In this document: in pieces, positions 15,580-22,553 of the stretch | Layout: each line of letters opens with the position of its first letter | Position numbering within the stretch: position 1 is the stretch's first letter | Assembly (NCBI GenBank): GCA_016699575.1 | Contig: CP064979.1 | Span: 434,001-498,000 of the forward strand | From: Flavobacteriales bacterium | GTDB taxonomy: Bacteria; Bacteroidota; Bacteroidia; Flavobacteriales_F; PHOS-HE28 | Length of the DNA: 64,000 nt | Direction of reading: 5' to 3' | Position numbers and translations under genes: made by a program | Notes under the pieces: model-generated | Seen by the model: only the letters and a program-made list of their open reading frames with translations | The model's database searches: none | What the model was told of the DNA's origin: nothing

Positions 15580-16434
15580 ATGAGCGCCCTGCTTCCTTCC
15601 TCCACCCTCTTTGAACAGCACCAGATCCGCAGACTCTACGATGAAGCCACAGAGAAGTGGTGGTTCTCGGTGATCGACATCGTCGGAGCCCTGATCGATC
15701 AGCCCGACTACCAAGCTGCGCGCAACTACTGGAAGGTGCTGAAGCACAGGCTGGCCCAAGAGGGAAGTCAACTGGTTACAGATTGTAACCGGTTGAAGTT
15801 GCCCGCTGATGATGGCAAGATGCGGGATACGGATGTGGCCAAAGCCGAAACGCTACTACGACTGGTCCAGTCGGTGCCCAGCCCGAAGGCCGAACCCATC
15901 AAACTCTGGCTGGCGAAGGTGGGGTACGAGCGCATGCAAGAAATGGCCGACCCGAGCTTGGGCCTTGACCGCGCCCGCGAGCTATGGCGCAAGCACGGCC
16001 GCAGCGAGAAGTGGATCCAGCAGCGGATGATGGGCCAGGAGACGCGCAACAAGCTGACGGACTATTGGAAAGAGCACGACATCAAGGAAGGTGAAGAGTT
16101 CGCGATCCTCACCAACATCATTCACCAGGAATGGAGTGGTGTGACGGTGAAGGACCACAAGGCGATCAAGGGCCTGAAGACCCAGAACCTCCGCGACCAC
16201 ATGACCGAAGCCGAACTGATCTTCACGGCGCTGGCGGAGATGAGCACCCGGCAGATCGCGGAGACCGAGCAGGCCAAGGGCATGCCGAAGAACAAGGTGG
16301 CGGCACGCAAAGGCGGCGGGATCGCGAAGAAGGCGCGGCTGGAGTTGGAGGAGAAGACCGGAAGGCCGGTGGTGTCGGGGAGCAATTTCTTGCCGCCGAA
16401 GAAGAAACAGGTCACAAAAGGCAAAAGGAAATGA
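15580..16434 (+). CDS. Bro-N / phage antirepressor-like protein
   Basis: 284 residues. The first 110 residues fit the Bro-N domain: IRRLYDEATEKWWFSVIDIV, then NYWKVLKHRL, the RLKLPADDGKMRDTDVA loop and LLRLVQSVPSPKAEPIKLWL. The C-terminal half is helical with a very basic end (PPKKKQVTKGKRK). Bro-N domains bind DNA and are typical of phage antirepressors, but stand-alone chromosomal copies of this longer kind are common in Bacteroidota. No phage structural genes surround it. The ATG at 15580 was chosen over the TTG at 15571. The stop overlaps the start of the beta-propeller lipoprotein gene (ATGA). Confidence 0.75.
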   Translation: MSALLPSSTLFEQHQIRRLYDEATEKWWFSVIDIVGALIDQPDYQAARNYWKVLKHRLAQEGSQLVTDCNRLKLPADDGKMRDTDVAKAETLLRLVQSVPSPKAEPIKLWLAKVGYERMQEMADPSLGLDRARELWRKHGRSEKWIQQRMMGQETRNKLTDYWKEHDIKEGEEFAILTNIIHQEWSGVTVKDHKAIKGLKTQNLRDHMTEAELIFTALAEMSTRQIAETEQAKGMPKNKVAARKGGGIAKKARLELEEKTGRPVVSGSNFLPPKKKQVTKGKRK

Positions 16435-17561
16435 AAGGAACCCGCACGGTCATTTGTCAAACCCTCGGAACGCTGCTCCTCCTCTCCTGCAACGGCCAAC
16501 CCGCGAGCAAGGCACCGGTGCTGATCATGAACGATACGGTTAAGATCCCGACCGAATGGTTCCTGAAACTCGACTACCCAGAGCAACTGTGCCACTGGGT
16601 GCGCAACATGCACCAGGACAAGAGCGGCACGCTGTGGTTCGGCACCAACCACTACGGGCTGATCCGATACGCGAACGATACGCTGGAGTACCTCGCTGAT
16701 AGTGCCGGCATCACCTCTGGTCGCATCAACGGGATCGTGGAAGGCGCGGACGGCATCCTGTGGGTCGCTACGGTTGGTGAAGGGCTGTTCAATTACGATC
16801 CCTCAGCTCGCCATTCCGCACGTCACGGCTTCAGTCAGTTGACCACGAAGGATGGCCTGTTGCACAACGACATCTGGAGCATGACCATGGGCCGCGATGG
16901 CGTGTTGTTGATCGGGACGATGAATGGCATATGCACGTTTGACGGTCGCACCTTCACAACGATCGATCTGCCAGCATCCACAGCGGTGGACTCCTTGGTC
17001 CAATTATCGCCCACCCGCATCACATGCATCCTGGAGGACAGCCATGGCAAGATCTGGTTCGGGCGAGATGGTGATGGGCTCTTCGTAATCGACCCGAAGG
17101 AGACCGGATCGCCCGGAACGTTCAAGCACTACACCGTTGAGGATGGCCTACCCGACAACAGCGTCTCCGGCCTGATGGAGGACAGCAAGGGTCGGTTGTG
17201 GATCGGTACCAACTTCAGTGGCGTGAGCCTCTTCGATCCTTCCGCCGTAACGGAGAAAGGGAACAACGCGTTCACCAACTTCACGAAGGACGGCGTGATC
17301 CAAGGGATCGAAGCGGGTGCGTTCCACGAAGACCGGTCTGGGCACATCTGGTTCGCCGCGGAGCACCAGGGTGTTTTCCGCTACGATGGGACGAGCTTCA
17401 CTAACTACGGCCCCAAGGACGGCTTGAGCTCAGGCGGGATCCTATCCATCATGGAAGACCGGGAAGGTCGTTTCTGGTTCGGTGGTTTCGGTGGGCTCTT
17501 CCGGTTCGACCGGAAGACCGAGCGGTTCACGCCGGTTGGGAAGCAGGGACCGTGGAACTAG
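16431..17561 (+). CDS. Two-component-regulator-type beta-propeller lipoprotein
   Basis: 376 residues. A signal peptide with lipobox LLLLSC (Cys20) is followed by at least six repeats of the Reg_prop kind, recognisable by DxxGxLWFGT / EDSHGKIWFGRDG / EDSKGRLWIGT / EDRSGHIWFAA / EDREGRFWFGG spaced 45-60 residues apart, as in the sensor domains of hybrid two-component systems. No kinase or membrane domain follows, so only the propeller is present, tethered as a lipoprotein. It may bind a ligand or partner in the periplasm. The start overlaps the Bro-N stop, an odd pairing of a DNA-binding protein with a secreted one. The 3' end overlaps the convergent 2H-phosphoesterase gene by 4 bases. Confidence 0.8.
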   Translation: MKGTRTVICQTLGTLLLLSCNGQPASKAPVLIMNDTVKIPTEWFLKLDYPEQLCHWVRNMHQDKSGTLWFGTNHYGLIRYANDTLEYLADSAGITSGRINGIVEGADGILWVATVGEGLFNYDPSARHSARHGFSQLTTKDGLLHNDIWSMTMGRDGVLLIGTMNGICTFDGRTFTTIDLPASTAVDSLVQLSPTRITCILEDSHGKIWFGRDGDGLFVIDPKETGSPGTFKHYTVEDGLPDNSVSGLMEDSKGRLWIGTNFSGVSLFDPSAVTEKGNNAFTNFTKDGVIQGIEAGAFHEDRSGHIWFAAEHQGVFRYDGTSFTNYGPKDGLSSGGILSIMEDREGRFWFGGFGGLFRFDRKTERFTPVGKQGPWN

Positions 17562-18184
17562 GACGAGGGATCATGAACAACGCACGAACACCCAGCTCCT
17601 TGAAGTCGGCGACCAAAGTTCGATCCGCCAATGCGAATTCGCGCAAGCGGGAAGGAGCGCACATGCACATACCGTTCGCCCTCGCACAAGGCTCTTCGCA
17701 GCAGGACCACTTCAGTTACCTGCACTTCACTTCGGGTACCGAACAGCGGGAGACTTTCCCAAGCACGCTCGAATTGCGCGGGCTTCAAACCAGCCGCGAT
17801 GGTGAGGTACGGGTGCTCGGTCTCGCGGATGGCATCACGCAAGGCCTCGTTGGCCATCAGCGCCGCAACGATAGGTGTACGCACCTTGGCGATGGCGTCC
17901 TTCTGTACCGGGTCGATGTAGATGGTGCGCTTGTCGGGGAAGCGGGTGATGCCGTCGTAGTGCAAGGTAAAGCTGCGCTTACCCTTCGAGCCGAGGGCGA
18001 TGGCTTGGATGATGGCAGATCCGTGCTCGGCTGGCAGATCGAGGAAGCACAGCGTGATGTGCGGCGGCGTGTTGCGCCCGCTGAAGGAACCGACGCGCTC
18101 GTGCAACACGGTGCGCCGGCGGTCCACTTTGGCTGCAAGCGCCAGGGATGGAAGGATGGTGAGGAGATAGCGGTGTTTCATCAT
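17558..18184 (-). CDS. 2H phosphoesterase (2'-5' RNA ligase/LigT family), paralogue with one catalytic His replaced
   Basis: 208 residues. The first HxT motif is present (PPHITLCFL), but the second reads HPYLTIAAG where the paralogue at 19613-20158 has HPHLTLAAG, so the catalytic His is a Tyr (codon TAC for CAC). The protein also runs about 27 residues past the paralogue's end into an Arg/Gly/Cys-rich tail that overlaps the next gene, as after loss of an earlier stop. The family cleaves or joins 2'-5' or cyclic phosphodiester bonds in RNA and nucleotides and needs both His residues, so this copy is probably inactive or decaying. The rest aligns well over its whole length with the paralogue. 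Confidence 0.75.
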   Translation of the reverse strand: MMKHRYLLTILPSLALAAKVDRRRTVLHERVGSFSGRNTPPHITLCFLDLPAEHGSAIIQAIALGSKGKRSFTLHYDGITRFPDKRTIYIDPVQKDAIAKVRTPIVAALMANEALRDAIRETEHPYLTIAAGLKPAQFERAWESLPLFGTRSEVQVTEVVLLRRALCEGERYVHVRSFPLARIRIGGSNFGRRLQGAGCSCVVHDPSS

Positions 18185-18329
18185 TCCAAAGTTCCATAAC
18201 GAGTGTGGTCCCGGCCCGCATTGCCGACCTGAAAGCGCTACGGCACAGCTCAGGCTTCCACCATCCTTGTGCGGGATCCATGGGCGTGCAATGCTTCCTT
18301 TGATCCGGCGGCGATCAGGTCCCTCGCGC

Positions 18330-18337
18330 TACTTTGT
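18330..18337 (+). promoter_or_regulatory. -7 box for the antiporter gene
   Basis: TACTTTGT, close to the Bacteroidota TAnnTTTG box, lies 45 bases before the ATG at 18383. Confidence 0.35.
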
Positions 18338-18382
18338 CCGACCGATCCCAAGCCCACGGACCGGCGGATAACCCAGCGCTCT

Positions 18383-19594
18383 ATGGATGCCTATGACGTA
18401 CTGACCTTCCTCAGCGGGCTGATCATCTTCAGCTACCTCTTCGATCTCTTCGCGAAGCGGACGCGCGTACCCTCGGTACTGCTGTTGTTGGCAACAGGCA
18501 TGGGACTACGGGCGGTGGCGGATTACTGGGGCTTTCAAGCGTTCGATGTGAACCGCATTCTGCCGGCACTGGGCAACGTGGGCCTGATCCTCATCGTGTT
18601 CGAAGGTGCGTTGGACCTGACCTATACACCGTCCAAACGGCCCCTGATCCGCAAGGCGTTCCTGTCCTCGTTGTTCCTTCTGCTCTTGACGACGGCCGGG
18701 ATCGCGTACCTCCTGTTCTTGCTCACAGCGGCCCCATTGACAGCCTGCGTGGCCAATGCAGTACCCCTGAGCGTGGTGAGTTCCGCGGTGGCCATTCCAT
18801 CAGCGCGTGGCTTGCCCGAGCACGAACGCGAGTTCGTGGTGTACGAGTCCTCCTTCTCGGACATCCTGGGCATCATCCTGTTCAACTTTTTGGTCTCCAA
18901 CGAAACGTTCGGTGCCGTGGCCTTCGGTCATTTGGGCCTCGAAATAGTCGGTGTGCTTGCGTTGAGCGCTGTATTCTCCATCGCCCTGCTCTGGTTGCTC
19001 GGCCGCATCACGCACCACGTCAAGTTCTTCCTGATCCTCGCCATCCTCATCCTGGTGTACGCGGTCGGCAAACAATTCCATCTGTCGTCGTTGGTAGTGA
19101 TCCTCGCCTTCGGCATGTTCCTCTCCAACGCGGACCAAATGCCGTTCGACTGGTTCCGGCAACGCTTCCTTTACCCTGGCTTCCACAAGGACCTGGAACA
19201 ATTCCATTCCCTCTCCAACGAGAGCGCCTTCCTGATCCGCACCTTCTTCTTCGTGTTGTTCGGCTTCAGCGTGGTGGCCGGTGCGTTGATCGACACCCAG
19301 GCAGCTATGCTTTGCGGGGTGTTGTTATTGGCGATCTATCTCATCCGTCCGCTCTTCATCCGGCTAGCGGTGGGCATGCGCTCCGCAGCGGTGATGTTCA
19401 TCACCCCGCGCGGGCTCATCAGCATCCTGTTGTTCTTCTCGCTACCGGCCTCATTGCGCATACCCGAGGTGGATACCCCGCTGCTTTTCATGGTGGTGCT
19501 GGCCACATGCTTGATCATGGCCATCGGGTTGATCGCCAGCGGAACGAGCCTCCCGCTCGTGGAGAACGGGAACGGGAACGATCAAGCGAAGTAA
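18383..19594 (+). CDS. Cation:proton antiporter (CPA family)
   Basis: 403 residues of almost continuous hydrophobic segments, about 11-12 membrane helices, with the antiporter hallmarks of long paired helices and polar breaks (PLSVVSSAVAIPSA; ESSFSDILGIILFN, which carries the Asp expected in the ion path). The soluble C-terminal TrkA-type domain found in many relatives is missing, so it is the short form. It exchanges Na+ or K+ for protons across the inner membrane; the ion is not clear from sequence. The ATG at 18383 starts exactly at the first helix. It stands between two same-strand copies of a 2H-phosphoesterase gene. Confidence 0.85.
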   Translation: MDAYDVLTFLSGLIIFSYLFDLFAKRTRVPSVLLLLATGMGLRAVADYWGFQAFDVNRILPALGNVGLILIVFEGALDLTYTPSKRPLIRKAFLSSLFLLLLTTAGIAYLLFLLTAAPLTACVANAVPLSVVSSAVAIPSARGLPEHEREFVVYESSFSDILGIILFNFLVSNETFGAVAFGHLGLEIVGVLALSAVFSIALLWLLGRITHHVKFFLILAILILVYAVGKQFHLSSLVVILAFGMFLSNADQMPFDWFRQRFLYPGFHKDLEQFHSLSNESAFLIRTFFFVLFGFSVVAGALIDTQAAMLCGVLLLAIYLIRPLFIRLAVGMRSAAVMFITPRGLISILLFFSLPASLRIPEVDTPLLFMVVLATCLIMAIGLIASGTSLPLVENGNGNDQAK

Positions 19595-19612
19595 GAGGCC
19601 GACGCGCTGTTC

Positions 19613-20158
19613 TCACCGCAACTGGAAGCTCCGCACCAGCCCGTACCGCTCGCCGGGCAGCAGCACCCGCTTGAGCAGCACGACCTCGGTCACGTGCTCC
19701 GCGCTGGTGTACGTGTGCGGCGCGAGCAGGTCCCAGGCCGCATCGAACTGGTGGGGTTTCTGTCCGGCTGCGAGGGTCAGGTGCGGGTGATCGGTCTCGC
19801 GAACGGCCGCGTGCAAGCGGGGATCGGCGGTGAGGGCCGCAACGATGGGCGTGCGCACCACGGCGATGGCCTCCTTCTCCACCGGGTCGATGTAGGTGGT
19901 GCGCTTGTCGGGGAAATGGGTAATGCCGTGGTAGTGTAGGGTGAAGCCCGGTTGACCGGTCACACCTCTGGAGATGGCATCAATGATGGCGGGCTCATGC
20001 GCGGCGGGCAGGTCCAGGAAGCAGAGGGTGATGTGCGGTGGGTTGTGGCGGCCGTTGAAGGAGCCGATGCGGGCGTGGAGCGCGGTGCGCAGGCGCTCCA
20101 CCTCGGCGGCCAGGGCCGGGGCGGGCAGGATGGCGAGGAGGAAGCGGTGGAGCGCCAT
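19613..20158 (-). CDS. 2H phosphoesterase (2'-5' RNA ligase/LigT family), intact paralogue
   Basis: 181 residues with both catalytic tetrads complete: PPHITLCFL near residue 43 and DHPHLTLAAG near residue 130. A Tyr/Pro-rich core between them (FPDKRTTYIDPVEK) is shared with the neighbouring copy. It probably acts on cyclic or 2'-5' phosphodiesters. It ends with SFQLR, where the other paralogue continues. Both copies lie on the minus strand on either side of the antiporter gene, so this is a duplication with a gene between the copies. Confidence 0.85.
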   Translation of the reverse strand: MALHRFLLAILPAPALAAEVERLRTALHARIGSFNGRHNPPHITLCFLDLPAAHEPAIIDAISRGVTGQPGFTLHYHGITHFPDKRTTYIDPVEKEAIAVVRTPIVAALTADPRLHAAVRETDHPHLTLAAGQKPHQFDAAWDLLAPHTYTSAEHVTEVVLLKRVLLPGERYGLVRSFQLR

Positions 20159-20184
20159 GAGCGGTCAAACTTCACCATGACCGC

Positions 20185-20214
20185 TTGGAAATTTATTATG
20201 CGTGCATAACTTTA
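20185..20214 (+). promoter_or_regulatory. Acyl-CoA dehydrogenase promoter with MarR operator, site 2
   Basis: TTG at 20185-20187, 19 bases of spacer, and TAACTTTA at 20207-20214 form a Bacteroidota-type -33/-7 promoter. TTATGCGTGCATAA (20196-20209; arms TTATGC and GCATAA) lies between and over the elements and nearly equals the palindrome before marR. A bound repressor would block this promoter. Confidence 0.65.
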
Positions 20215-20290
20215 ACCCGAAGCAACCGTAGAACATCAGGGGCATTTCGATCATCTGATCGTCCGATCCCTGATCAACTGATCGACACCC

Positions 20291-22081
20291 ATGAGCACCG
20301 ATACGAAAAAAGCCCTGCAGGGCGGCGAGTTCCTGATCCGCGATAGCGAGCCCAAGGACATCTTCATCCCGGAGGAGTTCAACGAAGAACAGGGCATGAT
20401 CGCCCAGACGGCCACGGATTTCCTGGCCGCCGAGGTGTGGCCGCACCTGGATCGCATCGACAGCATGGAGGAAGGGCTGATGCCCAAGATCCTGGAGAAG
20501 GCCGGCGAGCTGGGCCTGCTGGGCATCTCGATCCCCGAGGACTACGGCGGCTTCGGCAAGGACTTCGTGACCGGCATGCTGGTGACGGAGAAGACCGGCG
20601 CGGGGCACAGCTACAGCGTGGCGATGGCGGCGCACACGGGCATCGGCACACTGCCCCTGCTCTACTACGGCAACGCCGAGCAGAAGGCGAAGTACGTGCC
20701 CAAGCTGGCCACCGGCGAGTGGAAAGCGTGCTATTGCCTGACCGAGCCCGGCAGCGGCAGCGACGCGAACAGCGGCAAGACCAAGGCCGTGCTGAGCCCC
20801 GACGGCAAGCACTACTTGATCAACGGCCAGAAGATGTGGATCACGAACGGCGGCTTCGCCGATGTGTTCACGGTCTTCGCGAAGATCGATGACGATGAGA
20901 ACCTCAGCGCATTCATCGTGGAGAAGGACTTCGGCGGCATCACGCTGAACCCCGAGGAGAAGAAGATGGGCATCAAGGGCAGCAGCACGCGCCAGGTGTT
21001 CTTCAACGACTGCAAGGTGCCGGTGGAGAACATGCTGAGCGAGCGGCAGAACGGCTTCAAGATCGCGGTGAACATCCTGAACATCGGCCGCATCAAATTG
21101 GCCGGTGCGGCACTGGGCGGTGCGAAGGCCGTGGTGGACCAGAGCGTGAAGTACGCCAACGAGCGCATCCAGTTCGGCAAACCGATCAGCGCGTTCGGTG
21201 CGATCCGCCAAAAGCTCGCCGATCAAGCGACCTATTGCTACGTGGTGGAGAGCGCCACCTACCGCTGCAGTCAGGACATGGAGAACGCCATCGAGGCCCT
21301 GGAGGCCGGCGGCGCGGACCACGCCAAGGCGCTGCTGAAGGGCGTGGAGCAATACGCGGCCGAAGCCGCCATTCTGAAGGTGGCCGGCAGCGAATGCCTC
21401 GACTATGTGTGCGACGAGGGCGTGCAGATCTATGGTGGCATGGGCTACAGCGCCGAGAGCCCCGTGGAGCGCGCCTACCGCGACAGCCGCATCAACCGGA
21501 TCTTCGAGGGCACCAATGAGATCAACCGCATGCTCACGGTGGACATGCTGCTGAAGCGTGCGATGAAAGGCCAGCTCGACCTGATGGGTCCCGCGCAGAA
21601 CGTGGCCGCAGAGCTGATGGGCATCCCCGACATGCCGGAGCCGGAGGAGTCACTGCTCGCCGATGAGAAACGCATGGTGGCCAACTTCAAGAAGGCCGTG
21701 CTATTGGCCGCCGGTGGCGCCGCGCAGAAGCTGGGCATGGACCTCGCGAAGCACCAGGAGACCTTGATGCACATCGCCGACATGGTGATCGATACCTACC
21801 TGGCCGAGAGCGTGCTACTAAGGACGATGAAGCTCGCCGACCTGAAGGGTGCGGCGAACGTGCAAGAGCAGATCGCGATGTGCCAGCTCTACATCCATGA
21901 CGCCGCCGACCGCATCCACAAGTGGGCCAAAGAGGCGGTATGCAACTTCGCTGAAGGTGATGAGCAACGTGCCATGCTGATGGGAGCGAAGCGCTTCGCG
22001 AAGAACACACCGATCAATACGGCGGAACTACGCAAGGCGATCGCGAAGAAGTTGATCGCCGAGGGGAAGTACTGCTACTGA
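20291..22081 (+). CDS. Acyl-CoA dehydrogenase, long form
   Basis: 596 residues. The acyl-CoA dehydrogenase core (about 35-430) shows CYCLTEPGSGSDA (FAD/substrate loop), WITNGG, the RIQFGKPI helix and YGGMGYSAESPVERAYRD followed by IFEGTNEI with the catalytic Glu406. A C-terminal helical extension of about 170 residues makes it VLCAD/ACAD9-like. It carries out the first oxidation of beta-oxidation. It has its own promoter with an operator like the one at marR, so although separated from the other beta-oxidation genes it probably stays under the same regulator. Confidence 0.92.
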   Translation: MSTDTKKALQGGEFLIRDSEPKDIFIPEEFNEEQGMIAQTATDFLAAEVWPHLDRIDSMEEGLMPKILEKAGELGLLGISIPEDYGGFGKDFVTGMLVTEKTGAGHSYSVAMAAHTGIGTLPLLYYGNAEQKAKYVPKLATGEWKACYCLTEPGSGSDANSGKTKAVLSPDGKHYLINGQKMWITNGGFADVFTVFAKIDDDENLSAFIVEKDFGGITLNPEEKKMGIKGSSTRQVFFNDCKVPVENMLSERQNGFKIAVNILNIGRIKLAGAALGGAKAVVDQSVKYANERIQFGKPISAFGAIRQKLADQATYCYVVESATYRCSQDMENAIEALEAGGADHAKALLKGVEQYAAEAAILKVAGSECLDYVCDEGVQIYGGMGYSAESPVERAYRDSRINRIFEGTNEINRMLTVDMLLKRAMKGQLDLMGPAQNVAAELMGIPDMPEPEESLLADEKRMVANFKKAVLLAAGGAAQKLGMDLAKHQETLMHIADMVIDTYLAESVLLRTMKLADLKGAANVQEQIAMCQLYIHDAADRIHKWAKEAVCNFAEGDEQRAMLMGAKRFAKNTPINTAELRKAIAKKLIAEGKYCY

Positions 22082-22166
22082 AAGCCGGCGCACAGGCCCA
22101 CGTCACTGACCGGTCGAATGACCAGCGTCAGCTTTTCCGTGCCATCTTCACGGCAGCTTCACGCCC

Positions 22167-22553
22167 ATGGACGCAACGTTGTTCTACAAGGAGCTTGGCC
22201 GCTTGCTGTACGCCATCGCCGCCGCCGACGGGAAGGTGACCCGCAAGGAAGTGGACACCGTGAAGTGGGTGGTGAAGGACATGCTGGTGCCCGTGGAAGC
22301 CGGCACTGACCACCACGGCACGGACCAGGCTTTCATCACGGAGTTCGAGTTCGATACGCTCCTGGAACGGACGGCCAGTTCCGAAGAGGCGTATGCCTCC
22401 TTTACGGCCTACATGGACCTGCACCGGCACCACCTGCCGAAGGAGCGCCGCGAGCTGATCTACAACTGTGCGGAGTCAGTGGCCCACGCGATGCATGGCG
22501 TCAATTCGAAGGAATTGCCGCTGCTCATCGACCTGCACCTGCTGCTGGGCTGA
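22167..22553 (+). CDS. TerB-like small helical protein
   Basis: 128 residues, all alpha. The opening LLYAIAAADGKVTRKEVDTV matches the acidic Asp-Gly-Lys/Glu motif of TerB-like domains, which bind divalent metal. No other domain is fused. A role in envelope or metal stress is typical of the family but not shown here. The 3' end overlaps the convergent OmpA-family gene by 29 bases. Confidence 0.6.
   Translation: MDATLFYKELGRLLYAIAAADGKVTRKEVDTVKWVVKDMLVPVEAGTDHHGTDQAFITEFEFDTLLERTASSEEAYASFTAYMDLHRHHLPKERRELIYNCAESVAHAMHGVNSKELPLLIDLHLLLG

Noticed and set aside
15512..15583. Short ORF MPSDEELVNG... before the Bro-N gene
   Set aside because: 23 codons with a repeat-like FAKASACKS end; no support for translation.
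9425..16434. KilA-N and Bro-N genes as a sign of a prophage
   Set aside because: No integrase, capsid, tail or lysis genes lie between or near them; such genes occur alone in Bacteroidota chromosomes.
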